Shown: positions 28,235-37,500 of the stretch, piece by piece | Layout of the letters: each line of letters starts with the position of its first letter | Position numbering within the stretch: the stretch's first letter is position 1 | Assembly (NCBI RefSeq): GCF_013141725.1 | Contig: NZ_WHNZ01000012.1 | Location: 186,001 to 250,000, forward strand | DNA: 64,000 nt | From: Paenibacillus planticolens | Lineage (GTDB): Bacteria; Bacillota; Bacilli; Paenibacillales; NBRC-103111 | Direction of reading: 5' to 3' | Translations under genes and position numbers: made by a program | Notes under the pieces: generated by a model | What the model was told of the DNA's origin: nothing | Databases searched by the model: none | What the model saw: only the letters and a program-made list of their open reading frames with translations

Positions 28235-29218
28235 CTATTGTATGGTTTCCCCTTCGGTTAGGCTCAAGAACAAATCTTCCAGCGTTGGGTTCTTGATTTC
28301 TACAGCATAGAGGCTAATTCCTGCTTCCATCAATTGCCTGCTTATTTGCGGGACATGCTCTTTATCCATTTGTGTAACAATTTGTTTCACCGAAGATGAG
28401 GTATGCATGGGATCTTCTTCACTAATTTCCTCAATCGTTTTGACAAGCGGAGACGCATCGAGAAGCCCCTCAGCCTTATCGGCCGGAGACACGGACCAAA
28501 CCACTTTGCCGCCTTGCGCAATCAACTCATCAACAGCTCCCACTTGAATCACTTGTCCATGACTTATGATGGCAACACGGTCACACATTTGCTGAATTTC
28601 GCTCAACAGGTGGCTGGAAACAAACAAGCTAAGCCCATCCGCAGCCAAACGCTGGATGAACTCCCTCATCTCCTTAATTCCCTGCGGGTCCAAACCATTC
28701 GTAGGCTCGTCCAAAATTAATAAACTGGGCCGTCCGAGAAGCGCTTGGGCAATACCAAGCCGCTGCCGCATACCAAGGGAGTACGTGCGCACTTTATCAT
28801 GAATCCGTCCATCCATGGAGACAATCTCCACAACCTCTTGAATCCTCTGTTCATCAACATCCGGCAGCATTCTCGCAAAATGCTCGAGATTTTCCCACCC
28901 CGTCAAATAGGAATACAATTCGGGGTTCTCAACGATACAACCGACGTGGCGCATCGCCTGATTATGATCCTTCCGGACATCGAATCCGCAGATGTGAATA
29001 GTCCCTTCCGTAGGCCGGATTAAATCCACGAGCATCCGAATCGTCGTTGTTTTTCCAGAACCGTTGGGACCTAGAAATCCAAAAATCTCACCGGCATAGA
29101 CATCAAAGGAAATTCCCTTGATAATCTCTTTATTTTTAATTTGCTTCTTTAAATTTTTCACGGACAAAACGGTTTTAGGAACGGTTACTGCTTCTGCCAC
29201 TTTTTCTGCCCCCATCAC
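28235..29218 (-). CDS. ABC transporter ATP-binding protein
   Basis: 327 residues. Walker A is GPNGSGKTTT, the signature is YSLGMRQRLGIAQA, and Walker B is LLILDEPTNGLDPQG, followed by a ~90-residue C-terminal extension ending in LEDLFLSLTEGE, as in drug- and bacitracin-type ABC-2 ATPases. The frame opens GTG ATG, the GTG overlapping the stop of the SGNH hydrolase gene; neither has a strong Shine-Dalgarno sequence, so translation is probably coupled to the upstream gene. A GTG about seven codons later is another possible start. Confidence 0.9.
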   Translation of the reverse strand: MMGAEKVAEAVTVPKTVLSVKNLKKQIKNKEIIKGISFDVYAGEIFGFLGPNGSGKTTTIRMLVDLIRPTEGTIHICGFDVRKDHNQAMRHVGCIVENPELYSYLTGWENLEHFARMLPDVDEQRIQEVVEIVSMDGRIHDKVRTYSLGMRQRLGIAQALLGRPSLLILDEPTNGLDPQGIKEMREFIQRLAADGLSLFVSSHLLSEIQQMCDRVAIISHGQVIQVGAVDELIAQGGKVVWSVSPADKAEGLLDASPLVKTIEEISEEDPMHTSSSVKQIVTQMDKEHVPQISRQLMEAGISLYAVEIKNPTLEDLFLSLTEGETIQ

Positions 29219-30030
29219 TTCAGAATTTGTATAATCCGGTCTGCAATCCGCTCATAGCCGTCTCCGTTAGGATGAAAATGATCTCCTGAAGACAAATATT
29301 TAATTAAATTTTGCTCGAACAAATCATAGGTCGGGACAATGACCATTTGAGGATAGCGGTTCATCATTTCGAAAACGCCATTATTCCAGCGCTGCACAAT
29401 GAGTGAACCTTCTCTTTTGGGATCTAAATCAAGAAATGGATGATACAGCCCGACGTAGAGCACGGTTGCCTTTGAGTTTGCCTTATTAATGGCTTGAAGA
29501 ATCTTGTCCATTTTATCGAGTGCCGGTGCGACACGGCCTACCGCTGCCTCCGGGTTGAACTCCGTCTGATTCTCTCCTTGAAAAAGTCCCTCGCCACCGG
29601 CAAAAATATCATTACCGCCAATGGTAAGCAAAATAATATCGGCTTGTGCGAGCGCATCCTGCGTCTTTTTCAACGATAGATCGGCTAATAGCTGATCGCT
29701 CTTGTAGCCTGGGATAGCCAGGTTATTGAGCACAAATACCGGCTTTCCGGTTTCTTGTTCCAGCTTCTCACGGACCCGGCCCACATAGCCTTTGCCTGTA
29801 TTGTCGCCTGTTCCAGCGGTCAATGAATCGCCAAGCGCAACAATTTGCAGCTTAGCTTTGCTTTCAATCATCGTTTCCTTCTTCGGTGCCTCTGTGGCCA
29901 ACTGAAGCGTTCCCGACGCTTTAGGAAACCATATCTGATTCGCCGCGTACGCAAATCCAACGGCGAAAACAATCGTCGTAATTGAAGCGGTTAGGCCAAT
30001 TGCACCCCATATGAAGCGAGATGATCTCAA
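29215..30030 (-). CDS. SGNH/GDSL-family lipase or esterase, membrane-anchored
   Basis: About 271 residues from TTG 30030, chosen because AGGAGGGG lies six bases before it; the longer frame upstream has no ribosome site. One N-terminal transmembrane helix (IWGAIGLTASITTIVFAVGF) is followed by an extracytoplasmic SGNH domain. Block I is IVALGDSLTAGTGD (Ser), block III is LLTIGGNDIF (Gly, Asn), and block V is SGDHFHPNGDGYERIAD (Asp and His). The closest known type is Bacillus YpmR-like lipases. It overlaps the ABC exporter ATPase gene by four bases, so all three are co-translated. The substrate is unknown; a lipid or acyl group is plausible. Confidence 0.88.
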   Translation of the reverse strand: MRSSRFIWGAIGLTASITTIVFAVGFAYAANQIWFPKASGTLQLATEAPKKETMIESKAKLQIVALGDSLTAGTGDNTGKGYVGRVREKLEQETGKPVFVLNNLAIPGYKSDQLLADLSLKKTQDALAQADIILLTIGGNDIFAGGEGLFQGENQTEFNPEAAVGRVAPALDKMDKILQAINKANSKATVLYVGLYHPFLDLDPKREGSLIVQRWNNGVFEMMNRYPQMVIVPTYDLFEQNLIKYLSSGDHFHPNGDGYERIADRIIQILK

Positions 30031-30295
30031 GGTTGTCCCCTCCTGCGAATAAATGGCATAATTCACTCTAAGAGTATAGCTTCTCGAATAAATTTGCAAA
30101 CGCTGCATAAAGGCGGTGTGAAGCATGCGATCATGCGTTCGCGATAAGTAGTATAGCATATAATTGCGAAACTCCACCACCTTTCTTAAAGATGTGGCGG
30201 CTAATCTAACACGAATCTCCAAAAATAATGCAATTTAGTTATGACCCGAAGCATACAGCACATATTGTACAGGAGTCAACATGGCAGCTGGTGAT

Positions 30296-30372
30296 AAATA
30301 AGGGAATACCGGGGCGCTATTTCTCCAGAATCAGCAAAAATCATCATTTCGAGGAACTGCAGTCCCTTATTT
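30296..30372. repeat. Palindromic REP-like intergenic element
   Basis: A 77-base element bounded by exact 10-bp inverted ends (AAATAAGGGA at 30296-30305 and its complement at 30363-30372). The interior holds GGGGCGCTATTTCTCC and TCATTTCGAGGAACTGC. It has no open frame, T-run or coding neighbour within 200 bases. It looks like a mobile or dispersed palindromic unit and not like a terminator. Confidence 0.6.
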
Positions 30373-30406
30373 GTCCAAACTTTGCGATTTCCCCTTAATA
30401 AATTCA

Positions 30407-30480
30407 AAATAACGGATCATAGTTCCCACTACTCGGGGAAATGCTCCCTTTTACAAGAAATAGCGGACTATTGTTCCCAC
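30407..30480. repeat. Two 23-base direct repeats in the intergenic region
   Basis: 30407-30429 and 30458-30480 agree at 19 of 23 positions; both end in GTTCCCAC and contain ATA(A/G)CGGA. They follow the palindromic element by 35 bases and lie before the exporter terminator. The remainder of the 30031-30540 gap shows no gene, only the SGNH gene's upstream sequence. Confidence 0.6.
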
Positions 30481-30540
30481 AAAGTCTCTCTCTCTAGTGC
30501 CTTCCGAAGGCTTGCGAATAAAGAAAGGGAGATTACATCC

Positions 30541-30592
30541 AAAAAAGCCCAAAAACCCAGCGAAATTAACAGCTCCGCCAGGTTTTTGGGCT
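30541..30592 (-). terminator. Terminator of the ABC exporter pair
   Basis: On the minus strand AGCCCAAAAACC pairs exactly with GGTTTTTGGGCT around a 23-base loop and is followed by TTTTT. It begins seven bases past the stop codon. Confidence 0.8.
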
Positions 30593-30598
30593 AACTTT

Positions 30599-32446
30599 CT
30601 ACACAGCATCCTGCAAAAACTTATACTGCGCTTGAATCAAACCATAATAAATTTTCTGCTCCTGCATCAATTCATCATGATTGCCGATTTCCATCATGCG
30701 GCCGTGATCCAGCACGACGATTTTGTCTGCGTTTCTAATAGTGGAAAGTCTATGCGCCACGATGAAGGAAGTCCGGCCTGCGAGAAGCGTTTTGAGAGCT
30801 TCTTGGATTTTCAGCTCCGTATCCGTATCAATACTGGCCGTCGCCTCATCCAAAATAAGAACCCGCGGATTCGCCAGCAGCGCCCTTGCGAAAGATATTA
30901 ATTGGCGCTGCCCCATTGACAGCACGTTCCCGCGTTCCTGCACTTCCGTGTCATAACCATTGGGTAAGCTGACGATAAAATCATGGGCATGCACGGCTTT
31001 GGCGGCAAGCTCAATCTCCTCATTCGTTGCATCCAGCCGACCGAAACGGATGTTGTCGCGAATCGTCCCTGAGAAAATAAACGTATCTTGCAGGACAACC
31101 CCAATTTGAGAACGCAAGCTTTGAATGGTTACGTTACGGATGTTAGTGCCGTCAATCGCAATGCGGCCTTCCGTAGGATCATAGAACCGGCAGAGCAGAT
31201 TCATAATGGTACTTTTGCCCGATCCGGTATGCCCGACTAACGCAATCGATTGCCCTGCGCGCACATCCAAGTTAAAGCCTTTCAACGCTGGACGCCCTGG
31301 CTCGTACTCGAAAACAAGATTCTCAAACTTCACGTTGCCTTTGATGTTTGGCAAATCCTTAGCATCCTCAAGCTCCGCGACAGACGGCTTCTCATCGATA
31401 AACTCGAAGATCCGCTCGGCAGAAGCCATTGCAATAAGCAGCTGCGAATACATTTGACCCAGACGTGTAATGGGCTCCCAGAAATAGCCTATGTATGTAG
31501 CGAAGGCAACCAGCAATCCAACTGAAATTTCCTCCGTTTGAATTAAATGAGCGCCCAGCCAGAACAGAATGCAGTATCCGACCGCTCCTGTGATCTCGAT
31601 GAGTGGACCAAAAGATTGGTTGAGCATCGAAGCCCGGTTCCAGGATAACCGGTTGATCATGTTCATTTTGGTGAAAAACTGAATATTTTCTTTTTCTTGC
31701 GAATAAGCTTGTGTGACTCGAATTCCTTGAATACACTCATTCAAATGGGCATTCAGGCGCGACTGCTTCATCGTTACATCCTGCCAGGCATGGCGAATTC
31801 GCTTCCGCAGTTTGGTAGAGATCAAGAACATGATGGGAACCGTCACAATAATCGCTGCCCCTAATTTAAAATTAAAAGTCAGCAAAATAATAATGATCCC
31901 CACAAGCTGCACCACGTCGATTAACAGGTTGACGACACCGTTCGTGAACAAATCCTGCAGCGAGTTTACATAATTCGTTACGCGAACGAGAACAGAGCCT
32001 GCCGGACGCGTATCGAAGAAACGAAACGACAGCTTTTGTATATGGCTGAACAAATCGTGCCGCAGATCGTAAATGACACGTTGACCAATCATATTCGTAT
32101 ATTTGATGCGGAATGTATTGGCCAGCCACTGAATGACATATACCGCCAGCATGATGCCAACGATGACCAGCAGCAAATCTGTATTTTTAGGTACAATGGC
32201 TTTATCGATCGCTTCTCTGATCAGTAAGGGTACCGTCAGTTTGGTAATGGCTCCGACCAGCATCATGATGATGATGATAGGCAGCATTTGTTTTTTGTAC
32301 GGCTTCATGTAACTAAATAAACGTTTCAATTGGCTCCAGTCAAAAGGCTTATCGATCAATTCATCATCCTGATATACAAATCGCTGCCCGACTTGGGAAT
32401 CTTCAATTTTGGCAGACGCCTCGGCTTGGTTCGATTTCGTACTCAA
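30599..32446 (-). CDS. Heterodimeric ABC exporter half, canonical ATPase (permease-ATPase fusion)
   Basis: 615 residues, six membrane helices (about 50-330) fused to an ATPase domain (about 365-610). Walker A is VGHTGSGKST and Walker B LILDEATASID with the catalytic Glu, but the signature is LSMGQRQ instead of LSGGQ. The partner has the opposite defects, so together they would form one good and one degenerate ATP site, as in known heterodimeric exporters (YknUV, BmrCD, TM287/288). TTG start at 32446 overlaps the partner's stop by four bases. Probably an exporter of drugs or lipids; the substrate is unknown. Confidence 0.9.
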   Translation of the reverse strand: MSTKSNQAEASAKIEDSQVGQRFVYQDDELIDKPFDWSQLKRLFSYMKPYKKQMLPIIIIMMLVGAITKLTVPLLIREAIDKAIVPKNTDLLLVIVGIMLAVYVIQWLANTFRIKYTNMIGQRVIYDLRHDLFSHIQKLSFRFFDTRPAGSVLVRVTNYVNSLQDLFTNGVVNLLIDVVQLVGIIIILLTFNFKLGAAIIVTVPIMFLISTKLRKRIRHAWQDVTMKQSRLNAHLNECIQGIRVTQAYSQEKENIQFFTKMNMINRLSWNRASMLNQSFGPLIEITGAVGYCILFWLGAHLIQTEEISVGLLVAFATYIGYFWEPITRLGQMYSQLLIAMASAERIFEFIDEKPSVAELEDAKDLPNIKGNVKFENLVFEYEPGRPALKGFNLDVRAGQSIALVGHTGSGKSTIMNLLCRFYDPTEGRIAIDGTNIRNVTIQSLRSQIGVVLQDTFIFSGTIRDNIRFGRLDATNEEIELAAKAVHAHDFIVSLPNGYDTEVQERGNVLSMGQRQLISFARALLANPRVLILDEATASIDTDTELKIQEALKTLLAGRTSFIVAHRLSTIRNADKIVVLDHGRMMEIGNHDELMQEQKIYYGLIQAQYKFLQDAV

Positions 32447-34278
32447 TGTGCTAACCTTCTTTCTTGCAAAGAGGAATGGTTTCGCGTACTCACTTCCAGC
32501 TCTTTATCTTTGGCCGCTGCAGCCTGATCTCCGGAAGCTGGCGGCTTCGGCTGATCCGAATATTGAATATCGTAGGTTTGGCGATATAAGCCTTCCTGCT
32601 GCAGAAGCTCATGATGCTTGCCTCGTTGTACGATCTTTCCTTTATCCAAAACGATAATTTCATCTGCATGCTTCAAGGAAGAAATCCGGTGGGCAATAAT
32701 GAATGTGGTTCTACCCTGCATAACCTCGCTGAATCCTGCTTGAATTTCGTGCTCCGTTTCCATATCAACCGCACTGGTTGCATCATCGAGCACAAGAATT
32801 TTTGGATCTTTGATCAGCGCCCGAGCAATGGCGATACGTTGTTTCTGTCCGCCGGATAACCCTAATCCGCGCTCACCGACAACCGTGTCATAGCCTTCCG
32901 GCAGCTCAGAGATAAAATCATGCGCTTTTGCCAGCTTCGCAGCGCGAATAATTTCATCCATCGTGACATCTTTGCGTCCATAAGCAATATTGTTGCGAAT
33001 GGTGGAGGAGAACAAGAACGTTTCTTGGAAAACGGTCGCAATCTGATTGCGATATCCTTCGATCTGTAAAGACCGAATATCTTTTCCATCCAGCATGACA
33101 CGTCCGCCTTTCACGTTATAAGCTCTCATCAACATGGAAATCACAGTCGTTTTCCCTGAACCCGTGCTGCCAAGCAGCCCGATGACAGAGCCTGGAGGAG
33201 CATCCAAATTAAAGTCATACAATGCCGGTTGCTTTTCCGGATAAGCAAAAGTGACATTTTCAAAACGAACGTGCCCTTTTACTTCATCGCTTTTGATCAC
33301 GGCCGCATCTGGTTGATCTTTGACATGCAGGTATTGATGCAAAATATCGAGAATTTTCTCACCGGAAGCCTTCGTCGTCGTGTAGTTGTTGATATGGAAA
33401 CCAAGTCCCCACATCGGCCCGATGATATACCAGATTAAGCTGAAGCAAGCGACGAGCTCGCCGAGCGAAATCGTATCCTGGATAACCATATACCCACCTA
33501 CGCCAAGCAGCATGACAACGCTGATATTCGCCAAAATTTCCATGATCGGGAAGTACTTCGCCCAAATTCCGGAACTTTCGATATTCATCGCCTTATAATC
33601 CTCGTTGCGGGCAGAAAACTTATCCACTTCATGAGATTCACGAGCAAACGATTTCACCGTCCGAACCCCGGTAATATTTTCTTGCACCGCGGTCGTCATC
33701 GAACTGAGGGATTGACGCACCAAACGGAAGGCTGGATGGATCTTTCCTTCAAAACGAACCGCCGTAAACGCCAGGAATGGCATCGAGATCATCGTCAGTA
33801 AAGCTAACTTCCAATTAATTGAGAACATCATGCTCATGCCGAAAATCAGCATTAACGCTACGTTCAACAATTGAGCGAAACCAAAGCCGATAAATTGCCG
33901 GATCGCTTCTAAATCGGCCGTCAATCTGGACATCAAGTCCCCTGTTCTTGCCTGATCATAATATTGAAAGGATAAATATTGCAGCTTGTTGTAAAGCGCA
34001 TTGCGCAAATGATACGCAACCCGGTTGCCCAAACGGCCCCCGCACAAGCCATGCAGGAATTGTAACATTCCCTTCAGGGATACGACGAGTACAACGACAA
34101 GCGCTAATTTCGGAACGAGTTCGAATTGCTTTTTTGAGATCACGTCATCGATAAGATACCGGAGTAAATTCGGATAAACGAGACCTAATGCCGTTGCTAA
34201 TGCCAAACATAGAATTGCTCCAAAAAACAGTTTTTTCTCTGGCCAAAAATAGGGCTTCAGTTGCCTGAATACATCCAC
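32443..34278 (-). CDS. Heterodimeric ABC exporter half, degenerate ATPase (permease-ATPase fusion)
   Basis: 611 residues, GTG start with AGGAGG ten bases upstream. Six membrane helices (about 15-300) precede the ATPase (about 335-580). Walker A is LGSTGSGKTT and the signature LSGGQKQRIAIARA is canonical, but the Walker B end is VLDDATSAVD, with Asp in place of the catalytic Glu. It is the first gene of the pair and its stop overlaps the second gene's start. A charged tail (KDKELEVSTRNHSSLQERR) follows the ATPase. Best read as the non-catalytic partner. Confidence 0.9.
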   Translation of the reverse strand: MDVFRQLKPYFWPEKKLFFGAILCLALATALGLVYPNLLRYLIDDVISKKQFELVPKLALVVVLVVSLKGMLQFLHGLCGGRLGNRVAYHLRNALYNKLQYLSFQYYDQARTGDLMSRLTADLEAIRQFIGFGFAQLLNVALMLIFGMSMMFSINWKLALLTMISMPFLAFTAVRFEGKIHPAFRLVRQSLSSMTTAVQENITGVRTVKSFARESHEVDKFSARNEDYKAMNIESSGIWAKYFPIMEILANISVVMLLGVGGYMVIQDTISLGELVACFSLIWYIIGPMWGLGFHINNYTTTKASGEKILDILHQYLHVKDQPDAAVIKSDEVKGHVRFENVTFAYPEKQPALYDFNLDAPPGSVIGLLGSTGSGKTTVISMLMRAYNVKGGRVMLDGKDIRSLQIEGYRNQIATVFQETFLFSSTIRNNIAYGRKDVTMDEIIRAAKLAKAHDFISELPEGYDTVVGERGLGLSGGQKQRIAIARALIKDPKILVLDDATSAVDMETEHEIQAGFSEVMQGRTTFIIAHRISSLKHADEIIVLDKGKIVQRGKHHELLQQEGLYRQTYDIQYSDQPKPPASGDQAAAAKDKELEVSTRNHSSLQERRLAH

Positions 34279-34494
34279 TCTGGTGACCCCTCCTCAAGAA
34301 GGTGAATTTGGAAAAGCTAGGAAAGCGTTTTAATACTTAATGAATCTTATCACCATCCCTATATGCGGGCAATCAGAAGAATGCGTGATATATTCGCTTA
34401 AAAGCCCATAACTTCACAAAAACGTGCAGAAATCCCCCCTATTCTTTTAAATCATCCCGATAACCAATGATGTAAGCCTTTACATGACAAAGCA

Positions 34495-34535
34495 GAAAAA
34501 AGGGTTGACCAAGTTCATTTGACTCGGTCAACCCT
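34495..34535 (-). terminator. Terminator of the dynamin-like gene
   Basis: On the minus strand AGGGTTGACC pairs exactly with GGTCAACCCT and is followed by TTTTTT; a further GAGT/ACTT pairing extends the stem. It starts 13 bases past the stop codon. Confidence 0.85.
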
Positions 34536-34547
34536 ATTGTTTATTTG

Positions 34548-37500
34548 TTAAACAAACGCCTTTAATTGATGCTGTTTAGATATTAGTTCGTTCAAATCAA
34601 TCTTCATTTCAAGGGCGTCACGCATCCCCTCAGCGTGTTCACCCAGCTGCTGAAGCATCTGATTTTTCTGCGTCATCAACCAAGTTTCCAACTGATTGGC
34701 GTATGCCTCTTCAAGCTCTGATGTTTGACGCTCAATAAACTGCGCAACCGGTCCTGTCATCCGATTTTCCAAATCCGCTCTAAGCTTGCTTTTGCCATCG
34801 CCTTCAAAAAATTGCTTCGCATTCTTGAAATGGCTTTGAAGCAGCTTGAGCGAAATATCAGGCGCATCTAATTTGGAACTAATTTCAGGCGTTACAAACG
34901 TATTTGACTCATAGGCGCTGCTTTCGAAGCCTTCCATGACTTGACCAAGCTGCTCTTCCCATCGGTTGCGACGGCTGCCGGAAATCAGATTCATTCGATT
35001 CTCGACCCGCAGCGTCGTTGCGAGTACTTCCTGCGACAAATCATAACCGATCATACGCAGCAGTTCGCCCCATGCCGACTGAAGAGCTTGCTTAGGATCT
35101 TTCGCCTCTTCCCGGAACGTGGAAGGATTGAAGGCGTAATTGTACAATTCGCCGAATCGGAACATCGTACGCTGCTTCACATAATACAGAAGCTCCTGAA
35201 TCTCTTTCTTCAATTCCTTGAGTTCCGCCTCGAATGGCGTACGTTCCAGCAGTTCTGCCCCCTCACGCTGAGCTTGCTCCAGCTTCATCAACTGCTGCTT
35301 GCGCTGTTCTTCGCCGGTTTGAGCGCTCTCCAGCCACTGCTGCATCGTGGCAATCGCCCGGTTCAACTCCAAATTCGCCGCATGGATCGCAACGTCGCTA
35401 AGCTCGTTGAAAGTAAACTGCACAAACTCGCCTTCGAACGGACGGATACCCGATTGCGCGACGAGAGTTTCGTTGCCGGTAATTTTTCCCTCTGCCGCCA
35501 AATAACTGGAGATGGGATAAATACGCGGATTGCGAATGCCGTGTTGAAGCAAGTTCGTTTCCACATGCGTCATTACGCCTTGAAGCTCTTCCGGACTTGC
35601 GGCCAGATCAGCGGCGTTAACGATGAAAAACATTTTATCCATTTCAAAGCTGTCCTTCACGCGGCCAAGCTGCAAGAGGAACTCACGGTCCGCCTGAGAG
35701 AACGCATGATTATAATAGGTCACGAAAAGAATCGCATCCGCATTTTTTATATAGTTAAATGCTACACCGGTATGGCGGGCATTAATGGAATCCGCGCCTG
35801 GCGTATCAACGAAAATAATGCCTTGCTCCGTCAAAGGGTTCGAATAATATAATTCTATAAATTCAACAAAACAAGACTTGGACTCATCCGCAACGTAGCT
35901 TGGAAACTCCTCTTTGGTAATTTTCAATTCTGCGCCCAAATGATCCTTCGCGAGCTGCCAGCCTTTCTCGACAGCTTTTAAAAAGGAATAATGCGGCTTT
36001 CCTTTGGCCGTTACGTCAGCAGGCGAAAGAGCGCCTATGCGCTTCAAGGCAGAGGCCATATCGCTTGCTTGCACGCCCAAGATATCCAATGAATAAAGAA
36101 CGTCCTGCATAATCGCGTCCGCCTTCTTCATCTTCACCTTAGCCGTGCCATGCGGCCAGCCTTCCTGCGGCGGCATGATCTTATTGATCGCCGCCGTCGT
36201 CGGGTTCGGCGAGACCGGCAGCACTCTTTCGCCAATCAAAGCATTGGCGAAAGACGACTTGCCGGCGCTGAATGCGCCGAACAGCGCAATCGTGAACGTC
36301 CGCTGCCGCAGACGTTCCGATTTCTCGCGCATGGCGCGCGCGATCGACCGCATCGACGGCAGACCGTCGATGAGACCTGCGGCCGCCTGCAAATCGGCGG
36401 CCTTGCGCTCCATGCGCCTGCCGTGTTCACCCGAGGTGAACGCGGCAGGCATGGCAGCTGCCTCCGCAGGAGCAGCTGCTGCAGGGCCTGCGGCCGCCGA
36501 TGCTGTGGCAGCGGCCTGCAGGATCTTATCCATGGAGGTGACATGCAGTCCCCCGCTCAGCGGGGCGGCTGCTTGCTCCTCCATGGGGGTGTACAGCTGC
36601 GCGTCCGGCAGCGCCGGCGCAGCCGGTCTTGCCCAGCTGGCCATGCGCAGCAGCTGGGCTGTGGCTGCCGCCTCGGCTTCTTCGAGGCGGCGCAGTTCGC
36701 GGGCAGCGCCTAGGCGGCCGCCCAGCGCTTCAAGCTCGGCCGCAAGCGATGCGACCGACCCAGCGCTGTGCTCGCGGACAGCAGCCGCGAGCAGATCAAT
36801 GACCGCAAATGCCTGTTTGCGGTACTGCTGCTTAATATCGGAAGCAACCTGCTTCATGAAGTTGAGCGTATACTCACCGCCGAATGTAGCGCCGGCGTTC
36901 ACTTGTGCAGCCAGCCATTCTGTTGTCACTTCCACGCGCAGAGCTTCAATGTGGGCTAAGAGATCGGCATCGTGCTGCCCTTGGCTTTGCGCGGCCTTCT
37001 TCAAAGCATCACGCAAATGCCAGTCGAGCTGCGCTTCCACCTGCTCGGATAAATCCGCCTGAAAGGCTGCAAGCCTCTTTTCCGTCTCTAATGCGGTCTG
37101 CGCAGCTCTGGAGAAAAATCCTACCTTGAACCCCGGCTTCCGGCTCTCCAAATACGCATGAGCTTGATCCCGGGTCAAGGCTGGCGTGATGTTGGCATTC
37201 TCGATGATGCCGCCAACTTCCTTACGAAGCTGCGCCGTCAATGCTTCCGGCAGTCCTTTCAAAACCGCAAGCTCCTTCTGCTTCGCAGCGGCCTGCGCCT
37301 CAATCTCCTGCACGTCGCCTTCCTGGCTCATTTGCTCCATCAGCTCAGCCTTCTGCGGCTCATGCTGCTCAGCGAGCCATTTGCCGTGCTCTGCCGCAAG
37401 ATATCGCGCAGAGGCGTCAATGCTATAGCTGCGCAGCTCGTCGCCTTGCTCAATCAGACGTTTAAGGAGCCATTGCAGCTTCCCATACTCGTTATGAGGA

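Noticed and set aside
34320..34333. Catabolite-responsive element GGAAAGCGTTTTAA upstream of the ABC exporter
   Set aside because: It fits 12 of 14 consensus positions, but both mismatches fall on conserved end bases and the gene has no obvious link to carbon control.
36145..37062. Long open frame (305 codons) on the plus strand opposite the dynamin linker
   Set aside because: It follows from the GC-rich Ala/Pro coding on the minus strand; the translation is low-complexity Ala/Ser/Arg and has no ribosome site. Similar antisense frames at 34941-35852 and 55270-56214 were rejected for the same reason.
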